From: Wenyingzhuangia marina
Lineage (GTDB): Bacteria > Bacteroidota > Bacteroidia > Flavobacteriales > Flavobacteriaceae
DNA: 64,000 nt
Assembly: GCF_900130035.1 (NCBI RefSeq)
Contig: NZ_FQXQ01000003.1
Location: 248,001 to 312,000 of the forward strand
Direction of reading: 5' to 3'
The translations under genes were made by a program, and so were the position numbers. Positions 9,068-18,117 of the stretch are shown piece by piece (the first letter of the stretch is position 1; each line of letters starts with the position of its first letter). The notes under the pieces were generated by a model. The model was not told where the DNA came from, searched no databases, and worked only from the letters and a program-made list of their open reading frames with translations.

Positions 9068-10666
9068 ATGGAATTTAATTTAAAACAATACGGAATTGAA
9101 GTAACCGAAATTTACAGAAACAGTAGTGTACCTGTTTTGTACGAATTAGGTTTAAGATTAGAAAAAGGAACTGCTATTTCAGACACAGGAGCTTTATTAG
9201 TGTATTCTGGAAAGAAAACAGGAAGAAGTCCTAAAGACAAAAGGATTGTAAAACATCCAGACTCAGAAAAAAATATAGATTGGGGGGATATCAATATCGA
9301 TTTAGATGAACATACTTATATGGTAAATCATGAAAGAGCTATTGATTATTTAAATATTAAAGAACATTTATATGTAGTAGATGCTTATGCAGGTTGGGAT
9401 CCTAATTACAGAATAAAAGTTCGTATTATTTGTACCAGAGCTTATCATGCACTGTTTATGCAAAATATGCTTATTATGCCATCCAAACAAGAGTTGACAG
9501 ATTTTGGAGAACCAGATTATGTTATTTTTAATGCAGGTGGATTTAAAGCTAATAGCTATACAACTAAAATGACCTCTAAAACAAGTATTGATGTAAATTT
9601 AGAGAGAAAAGAAATTGTAATTCTAGGAACTGAATATGCCGGTGAAATGAAAAAAGGAATTTTTTCTGTCATGAATTATTTAATGCCTTTACAAGATGTT
9701 ATGTCAATGCATTGTTCTGCCAATGTTGGAGAAAAAGAAGATGTAACCATTTTATTTGGACTTTCTGGTACAGGAAAAACCACTTTAAGTGCCGATCCAA
9801 AACGTAAACTAATTGGAGATGATGAACATTGTTGGACTAATGAAGGAACTTTTAATATTGAAGGAGGGTGTTATGCAAAAGCTGTTGATCTAAGTCAGGA
9901 AAAAGAACCAGATATTTTTGGAGCTATTAAATTTGGAACTGTTTTAGAAAATGTAGGATATGCTGAAGAAACTAGAAGAGTTGATTATACAGATGTTTCT
10001 ATTACCGAAAACACTAGAGCTTCTTATCCAATAAATTATATTAACAATGCAAAAATACCATGTGTTGCTGGTCATCCTAAAAATATTATCTTCTTAACTT
10101 GTGATGCTTTTGGAGTGCTACCTCCTATAAGTAAACTAACTCCAGAACAAGCCAGTTATCACTTTATATCAGGATATACGGCTAAAGTTGCTGGAACAGA
10201 AATGGGAGTTACAGAACCACAAGCTACTTTTAGTGCTTGTTTTGGTGCAGCTTTTATGATGTGGCATCCTAATAAATATGCAGAGTTGTTATCTAATAAA
10301 ATAAAAGAACACAATACTACTGCTTGGTTGGTAAATACTGGATGGACAGGTGGTGCTTATGGTGTTGGAAATAGAATGAAATTAAAATACACCAGAGCCA
10401 TGATTGATGCCATTCATAATGAAGATTTTGGAGATGTTGAATTTGTAGTTGATGAAAATTTTGGATTCCAAATTCCTACAGTTTGTCCAAATGTTCCATC
10501 AGATATTTTAACACCAAAAAACACATGGACCGATAAAGAAGAGTACGAAAAAGTTAAAAACAAATTGATTTTATTATTCCAAAAAAACTTTAAACAATTT
10601 GAAGAAGGAGTAAACAAAGAAATTATAGAAGCAGGACCTATTGTTACAGAAAAAATAGTGTTATAA
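9068..10666 (+). CDS. pckA: Phosphoenolpyruvate carboxykinase (ATP)
   Basis: The enzyme interconverts oxaloacetate plus ATP and phosphoenolpyruvate plus CO2, the first committed step of gluconeogenesis, in the cytoplasm. The 532-residue length fits the ATP-dependent family. The P-loop GLSGTGKTTL spans residues 231-240, followed by the metal-binding GDDEHCW. The RSPKDK substrate arginine motif lies near 53-58. The gene stands alone, with a large upstream regulatory gap and a structured RNA-type hairpin downstream. Nothing is missing. Confidence 0.96.
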   Translation: MEFNLKQYGIEVTEIYRNSSVPVLYELGLRLEKGTAISDTGALLVYSGKKTGRSPKDKRIVKHPDSEKNIDWGDINIDLDEHTYMVNHERAIDYLNIKEHLYVVDAYAGWDPNYRIKVRIICTRAYHALFMQNMLIMPSKQELTDFGEPDYVIFNAGGFKANSYTTKMTSKTSIDVNLERKEIVILGTEYAGEMKKGIFSVMNYLMPLQDVMSMHCSANVGEKEDVTILFGLSGTGKTTLSADPKRKLIGDDEHCWTNEGTFNIEGGCYAKAVDLSQEKEPDIFGAIKFGTVLENVGYAEETRRVDYTDVSITENTRASYPINYINNAKIPCVAGHPKNIIFLTCDAFGVLPPISKLTPEQASYHFISGYTAKVAGTEMGVTEPQATFSACFGAAFMMWHPNKYAELLSNKIKEHNTTAWLVNTGWTGGAYGVGNRMKLKYTRAMIDAIHNEDFGDVEFVVDENFGFQIPTVCPNVPSDILTPKNTWTDKEEYEKVKNKLILLFQKNFKQFEEGVNKEIIEAGPIVTEKIVL

Positions 10667-10705
10667 AGAATAATAAAATCAACTTTGGTTGACTTTATTA
10701 AAGAG

Positions 10706-10788
10706 AACAGTTTTTTAATTTATTAATAATTTTTTAGTTGGATGTAATGCAACTGAATCTTGTTTGTAAGTTAAAAAACTGTTTTTTT
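10706..10788 (+). terminator. Large branched hairpin after pckA (probable terminator)
   Basis: A perfect 13-bp inverted repeat AACAGTTTTTTAA (10706-10718) / TTAAAAAACTGTT (10771-10783) runs into a T-stretch. The roughly 50-nt loop holds a second small stem AGTTG / CAACT. It is too large for a typical terminator loop, so it may also be a small structured RNA tail. Confidence 0.5.
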
Positions 10789-10835
10789 ATAAGAACACGA
10801 GGCTTTGTTTACAGTAACTTAATTACTTTATAAAA

Positions 10836-10868
10836 GACAACAGCTACCTTTAAATTAGATAGCTGTCG
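10836..10868 (-). terminator. Candidate terminator after the beta-propeller lipoprotein gene
   Basis: Read on the minus strand, ACAGCTATC / GGTAGCTGT (9 bp with one G-U) encloses an AT-rich loop. A weak TCTTTTAT tract follows. It lies about 65 bp past the stop codon at 10932. Confidence 0.45.
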
Positions 10869-10931
10869 CTTAAAAAATAGTTAAGTGTAGTTTTTAGTTA
10901 GTGTTTCTTTTATATGAAAAAAGATATTTTT

Positions 10932-12680
10932 TTATAATTTATTAAGCGTATCGTTATAATTACCAGTGATGGTTGGCGTTCCGTTTTTAGTAACAGTACC
11001 ATATATGGTAATACTAGAATCAGACCCTATAAAATCGATAGTTACATTGTTGTTAATCATTACATCACCATAAATAGTAACAGATCCTGAAACTTTTAGA
11101 TTAGCACCAGTATTAAATGTCATATTTCCATACACAACCATACTACCTTCAAGTTCTAGAATGGCATTGTCATTAATATTTAATGACAGGTATTTATTAT
11201 TGTAATTTCCTTGTGCCAAAGAACCACTCATCTTAAAATGACCGTTACTGTTTATATTTAATCCATTACTTACGGCTAAAGAACCACAAAAAGTAAGGTT
11301 TGCATTTACATTTAGTCCTTGTAAACTTGTAGAACCACTATAATATTTAGATTCGTTGCTATTAATATTTAACCAAGATCCACCATTATAAGTTGTGAAT
11401 TCTGGCCCGTCACAAACAATTGATGTTTCTCCAGAATTTGGATTATCTTCAACAGTTTTGATAATTTTTAAACCACCCTTTCCACTAGCTACAAAAATAT
11501 ATCCATTAGCACTTTGTACATAGTTGGTAGAACCATCTATGTCTAAAGTTCCTGTTTTGGTAATATTAGAAATACCTTTTTTTAAATCGTGAACTGTTAA
11601 ACCAGCTGCACCATTGGCCATAAATATGTGATCTTTTTCTACAGTAACCGCATTGGTCACTACTTCATTAGGGTCTATGTTATTATCAGTTATAGTTGGT
11701 AATTCAATCGTGTTTACGGGACTTCCGTTGTCTATATTATAAATTCCTAAACCTTTTTTTCCTTCAGCAACTAAAATATTGTTATTGTAAAAATCAATGG
11801 TTCTTTTAGATTCAGCAATATCGGTGCTAGTAGGAAAATTGCTGATTTCACTTAACGTAGAACTGTTGTATACAGACACTCCATCAGTACCACTTAAGAC
11901 TACAATTTTATTGTCATATTCTCCAATGGCTCTTAAATCATTTACGGAAACACTTTCTTGAAGTAATTGATTAGATATATCATATTTAGCCAACACTCCG
12001 TTTACTCCAGAAACACCATATATACCGTTTGTATTTGCTAAAACATCCGTAGCTACGTAGCTAGACATATTGATTAAAACAATATTGTCAGTTGGCAATC
12101 CATCTTCTAATTGCATTTTAATTAATACAGCAGGATTAGATTCATCAATATTTGTAGAAGAACTAGCTCCTGCAATATATAATGCATCGTTGTAATAGCT
12201 AATAGCACTAACGTCAGTATTAGGAAAAATAGCTCCTAAAGCAATACTAGGATTGTTTGGATCAGAAATATCAATAACATCAATAGCTCCTAAATATGTT
12301 GGCCCTTCAACGTTATATGATACATAAGCATATTTTTCGTGAATTACCACATGTGTTGCTCTTAGGGTTGTTTCGTTATGTATTGGGGCAGAAACTTCTG
12401 CGATTTGTACTAAAGGAATATTACTGGCTACATCATTTATGTTTGCTGCGTAAGTTTTGTATGCAACTCCAAGTTTTGATGATGTCAACTCAGGATCTTC
12501 ATCTGGAGCTTCTTTAATACTTATAACTCCTGCTTTAGCAGTATTTAATCGATTTGTTTGGTTGGAGTTATTTAAGATGACTTCTTTTTCTTGATTATTA
12601 AAGTCATTATCATCATTAGAGCTACAGCTTACAGCAAAAGCAAACAATGATAAAAAACTAATAGAGATAAATTTTTTCAC
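10932..12680 (-). CDS. LVIVD-like beta-propeller lipoprotein with beta-helical tail
   Basis: The 582-residue protein has a lipoprotein signal peptide (lipobox AVSC, Cys19) followed by an acidic, Asn-rich linker. A repeat region (about residues 70-410) has units of the form HEKYAYVSYNVEG...IDVIDISDPNNPS, DKIVVLSG and NGYIFVASGKGGLKII, as in LVIVD or WD-like propellers. From about 425 onward, strand repeats such as LNINSNGHFKMSGSL and LKVSGSVTIYGDVMINNN resemble a right-handed beta-solenoid of the polymer-forming type. It is probably surface-exposed or periplasmic. No enzymatic residues were recognised. It stands alone; a 16-mer found again at 32.0 kb lies about 80 bp upstream. Confidence 0.7.
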   Translation of the reverse strand: MKKFISISFLSLFAFAVSCSSNDDNDFNNQEKEVILNNSNQTNRLNTAKAGVISIKEAPDEDPELTSSKLGVAYKTYAANINDVASNIPLVQIAEVSAPIHNETTLRATHVVIHEKYAYVSYNVEGPTYLGAIDVIDISDPNNPSIALGAIFPNTDVSAISYYNDALYIAGASSSTNIDESNPAVLIKMQLEDGLPTDNIVLINMSSYVATDVLANTNGIYGVSGVNGVLAKYDISNQLLQESVSVNDLRAIGEYDNKIVVLSGTDGVSVYNSSTLSEISNFPTSTDIAESKRTIDFYNNNILVAEGKKGLGIYNIDNGSPVNTIELPTITDNNIDPNEVVTNAVTVEKDHIFMANGAAGLTVHDLKKGISNITKTGTLDIDGSTNYVQSANGYIFVASGKGGLKIIKTVEDNPNSGETSIVCDGPEFTTYNGGSWLNINSNESKYYSGSTSLQGLNVNANLTFCGSLAVSNGLNINSNGHFKMSGSLAQGNYNNKYLSLNINDNAILELEGSMVVYGNMTFNTGANLKVSGSVTIYGDVMINNNVTIDFIGSDSSITIYGTVTKNGTPTITGNYNDTLNKL

Positions 12681-12762
12681 AATATTGATTATAATTTATA
12701 GTAAAATTAAGTTATAAAAAATATTTTAAAGTAGAATATTAGTTTATCAGAAATATACTGTA

Positions 12763-12778
12763 GATGAATGGTTGTTTT
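12763..12778. repeat. Copy of 16-mer GATGAATGGTTGTTTT
   Basis: This word lies between the divergently placed lipoprotein and GH43 regions. It occurs twice more, in tandem, at 31968-32008. A chance recurrence of a 16-mer at three non-coding places is unlikely, so it may be a regulator site. Confidence 0.4.
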
Positions 12779-12831
12779 ATGTGGTTAAATGGCAATATAT
12801 AGCAGGTTGAAAAATGTGTTATATTTAAAAA

Positions 12832-12860
12832 AAAACTCCTGTGAAAACAGGAGTTTTTTT
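12832..12860 (-). terminator. Intrinsic terminator after the GH43 operon
   Basis: The stem AAACTCCTG / CAGGAGTTT with a TGAAAA loop and flanking A/T-runs sits just beyond the stop of the 12870-14780 gene. Confidence 0.9.
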
Positions 12861-12869
12861 TTAAATAAA

Positions 12870-14780
12870 TTATTTATAAATTCCCTTAGTAGTCATTTGT
12901 ATAGGTTTTATAGTTCCATTTTTGTTGTATTCTAACTTTTCTATACAAACAGATCTGCTATAACTGCTTCCATCGGTTTGGATAGCCCCATTATGATAAA
13001 TAAAGTATGTTTTTCCTTTAAAATCTACGATAGCCTGATGATTGGTATTACTATTTCCTGCAATTTCATTTAAAATTCCTTTGTACTCATAAGGACCTTC
13101 GATGTTATCTGCCATAGCATATGCAATTTTTTCAGGAAATCCAGAAGCATAACTTAGATAGTATTTCCCTTTGTACTGGTGTACCCATGGAGCTTCAGTA
13201 AAATCAAAATCTTTAAAATTAATTTGTTTGATATCTCCGTCAATTTCTATCATGTTATCTTTTAACTTGGCATAATAACATTCTCTATTTCCCCAAAAAA
13301 TCCAACTTTGACCATCTTCATCAGTGAAAATTGCGGGATCTATACAAGCCCATGAATGTGTTGAAGCAAAACAATCTTCATTGGTTAGTAATGGTTTTCC
13401 TAGAGCATCTTTAAAAGGTCCTTGGGGATTATCTGCAACTGCGACTCCAATACCACTCCAATTGGTACTAATATACCAGTAATATTTTCCGTTTTTTTCT
13501 ATTACATGCCCTGCATAGGCATCACCACTTTTTGCCCAAGAAAAATCTGTAATGTCAAGTGGAGTAGGGTGTTCTGTCCAGTTTTGCATATCTTTTGTAG
13601 AAAACACACACCAATCTTTCATTTTATACCCCCTTTGTCCTCCAGCAAAATCATGTCCTGCGTATAACCATAGTGTTTTATCAACTACAATTGCAGCAGG
13701 ATCGGCGGTGTATTTATGTGTAATAATTGGATTTCCCTCGGATTTAAATTGATAAGTTTCTTGTGGTAATAATTCTTTAGGAACTCCTCCCCATTTTTGG
13801 TTTAATTTTTTGGCTTCTTCTCTTGTAATTCCAATCACACTTCCATGTCTAGGGAAGAAGTTTTTGGTAAAGGATTCTGGCTTTTTGGTAAAGTTGTATA
13901 AGTCTTTACTTCTTTGGAATTCATATCTACCACTAGAATATAAATCATACATTAAAATGTATTCATCAGTATTGTTAAGTTTAAAAACGGAAGAACCTTC
14001 TACTGTTGTTTTTTGGTTAGCATAAAAATCTATGTATTCAAAACTTTCTTTCCAAGGTCCATATAAAGATTTACTAGTAGCTTGTTTGATTCCATTTTGA
14101 ATTTCTTTTCCATTCTTATCTTTGGTATTTCCTTTATAAAATAGGTGATACGTACCATCTTTATAAATAATATCACTATCTATAGCTCCATCTTTAGCGC
14201 TGTATAAAAGAGTAGGAGCGCTCTCAAAACCTGTAAAATCATCATTGGCATAAGCCCCATAAAAATCCAGTTTTAAGTTGTAATTAAAACGGATGGTAAA
14301 ATAAACTAAGTATTTTTTTACCACAGGATCATAAATAGTTTGCGGAGCCCAAACCCATTTGATGTCTTTAAATTTTACAGGATATTGCTTTTCTAAATCT
14401 ATCACAGAGGAAGTCCAGTCAATTAAATTATTAGAGTGTAGTAAGGTAATTCCTGGGTTGTGATCCCAACCATTTTTACGGGTATACATATCTGTGGCAA
14501 CCATGTAAAAATCATTGTTTTCTCCTCTTAAAATATGAGGGTCTCTAACTCCGCCTGTGTTAGATATTTTATCTGAAGGAATTATAGGTTGGTTATTGTT
14601 TAGAGCATTCCAGTGAATGGCATCATCACTAACTGCAAAACGAATTTGTTCTTGTTTTTCTCCAGGACCTTTTCCTTCAAAATAAGCAAATAAATAACCT
14701 TCAAGATTTTTATTTTGTGCAAATAATGATGATAAACTTAAGACCGTAAAAAGGATAGTTTTTATAAAATATTTATTCAT
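12870..14780 (-). CDS. Secreted two-domain glycoside hydrolase family 43 protein
   Basis: A 636-residue protein with an N-terminal signal peptide (cleavage near LFAQ-NKN). It has two five-blade propeller units of GH43 type. Domain 1 (about 25-330) has GVRDPHILRG, AIDSDIIYKDG and TVEGSSVFK as the base Asp, modulator Asp and acid Glu positions. Domain 2 (about 355-630) has YTADPAAIV, ACIDPAIFTDEDG and DFTEAPWVHQ in the same roles. The family removes arabinose or xylose residues from plant or algal polysaccharides; the substrate here is not predictable. Domain 1 resembles the upstream gene 13 bp away, so the pair arose by duplication and forms an operon. Confidence 0.85.
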   Translation of the reverse strand: MNKYFIKTILFTVLSLSSLFAQNKNLEGYLFAYFEGKGPGEKQEQIRFAVSDDAIHWNALNNNQPIIPSDKISNTGGVRDPHILRGENNDFYMVATDMYTRKNGWDHNPGITLLHSNNLIDWTSSVIDLEKQYPVKFKDIKWVWAPQTIYDPVVKKYLVYFTIRFNYNLKLDFYGAYANDDFTGFESAPTLLYSAKDGAIDSDIIYKDGTYHLFYKGNTKDKNGKEIQNGIKQATSKSLYGPWKESFEYIDFYANQKTTVEGSSVFKLNNTDEYILMYDLYSSGRYEFQRSKDLYNFTKKPESFTKNFFPRHGSVIGITREEAKKLNQKWGGVPKELLPQETYQFKSEGNPIITHKYTADPAAIVVDKTLWLYAGHDFAGGQRGYKMKDWCVFSTKDMQNWTEHPTPLDITDFSWAKSGDAYAGHVIEKNGKYYWYISTNWSGIGVAVADNPQGPFKDALGKPLLTNEDCFASTHSWACIDPAIFTDEDGQSWIFWGNRECYYAKLKDNMIEIDGDIKQINFKDFDFTEAPWVHQYKGKYYLSYASGFPEKIAYAMADNIEGPYEYKGILNEIAGNSNTNHQAIVDFKGKTYFIYHNGAIQTDGSSYSRSVCIEKLEYNKNGTIKPIQMTTKGIYK

Positions 14781-14793
14781 ATTATTTAATGTT

Positions 14794-15864
14794 TTACTTG
14801 TTAATAGAAAAATTCATATTCCAATATTTGGCAAGTTTTAAAGCTTCTTTTTTTGAAATAGAAATTACAGAACCATGTTTAGGTGAGGTAAAATTTGTTG
14901 TTTTCATAACGCCCTCATTAAAATGTCCAAGATTTTTAAAGTTGACAAAATCTGTGGTTTCTACAAATCCAAAATTATGAGGATTTATACTAAAGATATC
15001 GTACATCAATACCCATACATCTTTCCCGTTTCGTTTCCACATATTAGGAGCTTCGCAAGAACCTGGTTCAAAATCTATCCATTTAGGGTTGTATGTATAT
15101 CCTTTGTTAATTTCATCAGAAAAAGCAACTCTAATTCCTCCTGGATTTTCTTGAGCTACATAAGTCATACAATAACGACCGTCTGGCATTTGAATAATAT
15201 CAGCATCTAGTACTTGAACTTTTTCATTAGGATAGTCAAATAAAAGTTTTGGTTGGGTAGTGATTTTTGTAAAATCATCATTAGCATAAGCATAGTACAT
15301 TTTAGTTAATCCATGAGCCATTCTCATGGTAAAATACACCATCATTTTGTCCTCTTTTGGATCATAAATTGTTTGTGGAGCCCATGCACAACCTATTTCT
15401 TTTAGTTCCTCAAAAGCTTCATCAAAAAGAAAGTTGCTGTGAGTCCAATGAATCAAATCATAAGATTTCATCATTACAAAACCTCTATTATTTCCCCAAT
15501 CATATTTTTCAGAAGGTCTTTCCCATTCAGTATCTCTATAACCTAATTTTTTAGCAAAAAGGTGTAAATCAGTCATCACTAAATAATAAGCACCATCCTT
15601 TCCTTTGGTTATATGGGGATCTCTAATTCCTTTTTGGCTAGCAATAGTATCACCAGCAATTACTGCTTTTCCATTGTTAATATCAGTAAACGTGTAACCA
15701 TCAGAACTTAATGCAATATGTAGGCTATGGTCATCATCTTTAAAGTAAGTCATTAAATATGCAGATGAGTCATCTTTGTTTGTTGTTTTTAAAGATTGAC
15801 ATCCAGATAATGATGTAATTAATATTGTTATAAATAACAATGTTTTTAATGAAGTCGTTTTCAA
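14794..15864 (-). CDS. GH43-like lipoprotein
   Basis: The 356-residue lipoprotein (lipobox LSGC, Cys22) contains one five-blade propeller matching the first half of its downstream neighbour. Shared landmarks are GIRDPHITKGKDG (general base Asp), VLDADIIQMPDG (modulator Asp) and GSCEAPNMWKR (probable acid Glu), plus the paired CAWAPQTIYDP and HGSVISISKKEA segments. All three acidic positions are present, so it is probably active. It is the first gene of the two-gene operon and is preceded by a TATATTTG promoter that overlaps a perfect palindrome. Probably anchored in the outer membrane or periplasm for side-chain removal from an imported glycan. Confidence 0.82.
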   Translation of the reverse strand: MKTTSLKTLLFITILITSLSGCQSLKTTNKDDSSAYLMTYFKDDDHSLHIALSSDGYTFTDINNGKAVIAGDTIASQKGIRDPHITKGKDGAYYLVMTDLHLFAKKLGYRDTEWERPSEKYDWGNNRGFVMMKSYDLIHWTHSNFLFDEAFEELKEIGCAWAPQTIYDPKEDKMMVYFTMRMAHGLTKMYYAYANDDFTKITTQPKLLFDYPNEKVQVLDADIIQMPDGRYCMTYVAQENPGGIRVAFSDEINKGYTYNPKWIDFEPGSCEAPNMWKRNGKDVWVLMYDIFSINPHNFGFVETTDFVNFKNLGHFNEGVMKTTNFTSPKHGSVISISKKEALKLAKYWNMNFSINK

Positions 15865-15891
15865 GGCTTATGTTTTTAAATTTGATAAAAA

Positions 15892-15921
15892 CAAATATAA
15901 GTGTTTTTGTAACACTTATAT
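15892..15921 (-). promoter_or_regulatory. GH43 operon promoter -7 box overlapped by a perfect palindrome
   Basis: On the minus strand TATATTTG (15899-15892) is an exact Bacteroidota -7 box, 28 bp from the GH43 start. It overlaps an inverted repeat with 11-bp arms, ATATAAGTGTT (15895-15905) and AACACTTATAT (15911-15921), with a 5-nt spacer. This position suits a repressor operator of LacI/GntR-like geometry; the regulator is not in the window. Confidence 0.6.
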
Positions 15922-15991
15922 ATGAGGAGAACAAAAAATGTTATAAAAAAGGAGTTGGTAGGGAATATGTAAAGGAGTAGTTATAAAAAAT

Positions 15992-16025
15992 AAAAGCCTA
16001 TGAAAATTAATTTTCATAGGCTTTT
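15992..16025 (-). terminator. Intrinsic terminator of the tRNA cluster
   Basis: A 34-nt perfect palindrome starts AAAAGCCTATGAAAA and is followed on the minus strand by a T-rich tract. It lies immediately after tRNA-Pro, in the correct place to end the tRNA transcript. Confidence 0.9.
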
Positions 16026-16026
16026 G

Positions 16027-16101
16027 TCGGGGTGGCAGGATTCGAACCTGCGACCTCCTCGTCCCAAACGAGGCGCGATGACCGGGCTACGCTACACCCC
16101 G
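16027..16101 (-). tRNA. tRNA-Pro (TGG)
   Basis: Acceptor arms CGGGGTG / CACCCCG with discriminator A, a T-arm containing GGTTCGAATCC, and the loop TTTGGGA giving anticodon TGG. It is the last of five tRNAs on this strand, and no CCA is encoded. Confidence 0.95.
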
Positions 16102-16144
16102 AATAGTCATCTAAAAAAAAACACCAACTTAATGGTGTTCTTAG

Positions 16145-16217
16145 AGCGAAAGACCGGGTTCGAACCGGCGACATTCAGCTTGGAAGGCTGACGCTCTACC
16201 AACTGAGCTACTTTCGC
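16145..16217 (-). tRNA. tRNA-Gly (TCC), copy 3
   Basis: Acceptor GCGAAAG / CTTTCGC, D-arm GCTCAGTTGGTAGAGC, anticodon loop CTTCCAA (TCC) and T-loop GGTTCGAACCC. It is identical over 73 nt to the two copies upstream. Confidence 0.96.
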
Positions 16218-16254
16218 ATAATTAAATATATTTATAGTTTTATATAAAACTTAG

Positions 16255-16327
16255 AGCGAAAGACCGGGTTCGAACCGGCGACATTCAGCTTGGAAGGCTG
16301 ACGCTCTACCAACTGAGCTACTTTCGC
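16255..16327 (-). tRNA. tRNA-Gly (TCC), copy 2
   Basis: Identical to the neighbouring copies. The spacers between copies are AT-rich and differ from one another, so the duplication is limited to the tRNA itself and its immediate edges. Confidence 0.96.
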
Positions 16328-16364
16328 ATACTGTAAATATACTTAATTATTTTTAAAAAACTAG

Positions 16365-16437
16365 AGCGAAAGACCGGGTTCGAACCGGCGACATTCAGCT
16401 TGGAAGGCTGACGCTCTACCAACTGAGCTACTTTCGC
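16365..16437 (-). tRNA. tRNA-Gly (TCC), copy 1
   Basis: Same 73-nt sequence as copies 2 and 3, following tRNA-Met in the transcript. Confidence 0.96.
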
Positions 16438-16480
16438 TTATTTTTTTATTTGGTAATCATCTTTTTAAAAGAACTTTTAG

Positions 16481-16554
16481 TAGCGAAGACGGGAGTTGAA
16501 CCCGTGACCTCAGGGTTATGAATCCTGCGCTCTAACCAACTGAGCTACCTCGCC
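16481..16554 (-). tRNA. tRNA-Met (CAT), elongator-like
   Basis: The loop TTCATAA gives anticodon CAT. The acceptor GGCGAGG / CTTCGCT contains G1-U72 and the discriminator is A. The stem lacks the three G-C pairs of initiator tRNA, so it is an elongator Met (or an Ile2-type CAT tRNA). First gene of the cluster. Confidence 0.9.
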
Positions 16555-16671
16555 ATTGCGGATGCAAATATAAAGCATAACTCTGTTATGACAAAACAAA
16601 ATTTTAACTTTTTTTTAGTGTTTTTTTAGTTGATTTACTATCAATTTGTTACAATAAAAAAAGAGGATAAA

Positions 16672-18096
16672 CTATTCTTCTTCTCTGGCTCTTTCTAGTA
16701 ATCTTTGGTTGAATTCTTTACTATTTGTTTTAATTCCTAACTGTTTTAGGTTTTCAACTTTTACAATTAAATTTCCTCTACCGGTTAATTTTTTCATAGT
16801 AGTGTCATAAGTTCCTTCTACCGTTTTTAATTGTTTTCCTAATTTTATTAACTCTTCGGTAAGCCCTACAAATTGTTCATACAAACGAGAAGCTTGTAAG
16901 GCAATTTCCATAGCATTTTTTTGTTGCTTTTCATTTTTCCACATACTTTCAATAGTACGCAAAGTAGCCAGTAAAGTACTAGGGGTTACAATTACAATAT
17001 TTTTAGCAAAAGCTTTGTTGTACAGCTCGTTGTCTTGTTCTAAAGCTAAAGCAAATGCTGGCTCTATTGGAATAAACATCAATACAAAATCAGGAGATTC
17101 TATTTGATATAATTCTGAATATTTCTTTGCACTTAATTGTTCTATATGTCTGTTTAATGATAACAAATGCTCTTTGGCATATTGAGTTCTTTCTAATTCA
17201 TCATCAGAGCTGACTAACTTTTCATAAGCGGTTAGTGTAACTTTAGAATCTACAATCATCTTTCGATTGTCGGGTAGGTTGATGATGACATCTGGTCTTA
17301 AACGAGTTTTAGATTCCATGTCAGTATCAAAACTTTTTTCTAACTCGTATTCTCTTCCTTTTTCTAAACCTGATTTTTCTAACACACGTTCCAAAATCAT
17401 TTCTCCCCAGTTTCCTTGGGTTTTGCTGTCTCCTTTTAATGCTTTGGTCAAGTTTTCAGCATCTTTACTCATTTTATTATTTAAGTCTTTTAAGCTTTCA
17501 ATTTGCTGTCTTAAACCTGAGTTTCTGTCGATACTTTCTTTATTGGTGTCTTCAACTTTTTTCTCAAAAGATTGAATTTTTTCTTGAAGTGGTTTTAAAA
17601 TATCATTGATATTTTTCTGATTTTGATCTGAAAAAGTTTTAGATTTTTCTTCTAAAATTTTATTGGCTAAGTTTTCAAATTCTTTGGTGAATTTTTCTTG
17701 GAGCTTTTCAATTTCAGCTTTGTTCTCTCTTAAATCAGTAGTTAGTTCTTCTGTTTTGGCATTGGCTCTTTCTAAAGAAACAGCTAATAGCTCTTTTTCT
17801 TTAGAAAGTTCTGCTAATTGTTCTTCTTTTTGATGACGAAGTTGCTCTAAATCTGTTTTAGCATTTTCAATCAATCTTTCTTGTTCTTTTTTACTTTCTA
17901 ACAATGATTGTTCTAATCTTGCGATGTTTTCCTTTGCATTGTTTTGTTGATATTCTATTTCCTTTTGTAATAAATTGATTTTTTCGTTAGCAGATGCTAA
18001 GTCTTTTTCAGCTTGTAATCCACTAATTTTTTTAGCAATTACAAAACCAATCCCCCCACCTATTAAAAGACTTAATAGTATATATATCATTTCCAT
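16672..18096 (-). CDS. rmuC: DNA recombination protein RmuC
   Basis: The 474-residue protein has one N-terminal membrane helix (about 3-22) and a long coiled coil (about 25-210). The RmuC domain follows (about 215-445) with GDSKTQGNWGEMILERVLEKSGL and LRPDVIINLPDNRKMIVDSKVTL, the latter resembling a PD-(D/E)xK nuclease core. RmuC limits recombination between short inverted repeats; its mechanism is not fully established. It lies 21 bp after gcvT and probably shares its transcript. Length and order are usual for the family. Confidence 0.93.
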   Translation of the reverse strand: MEMIYILLSLLIGGGIGFVIAKKISGLQAEKDLASANEKINLLQKEIEYQQNNAKENIARLEQSLLESKKEQERLIENAKTDLEQLRHQKEEQLAELSKEKELLAVSLERANAKTEELTTDLRENKAEIEKLQEKFTKEFENLANKILEEKSKTFSDQNQKNINDILKPLQEKIQSFEKKVEDTNKESIDRNSGLRQQIESLKDLNNKMSKDAENLTKALKGDSKTQGNWGEMILERVLEKSGLEKGREYELEKSFDTDMESKTRLRPDVIINLPDNRKMIVDSKVTLTAYEKLVSSDDELERTQYAKEHLLSLNRHIEQLSAKKYSELYQIESPDFVLMFIPIEPAFALALEQDNELYNKAFAKNIVIVTPSTLLATLRTIESMWKNEKQQKNAMEIALQASRLYEQFVGLTEELIKLGKQLKTVEGTYDTTMKKLTGRGNLIVKVENLKQLGIKTNSKEFNQRLLERAREEE

Positions 18097-18117
18097 AAAA
18101 AAAGAGTCTTTAGTTGA

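Noticed and set aside
16000-16191. An open frame that reads across tRNA-Pro and tRNA-Gly
   Set aside because: It is antisense to tRNA genes, and its apparent peptide is a known artefact of reading tRNAs as protein.
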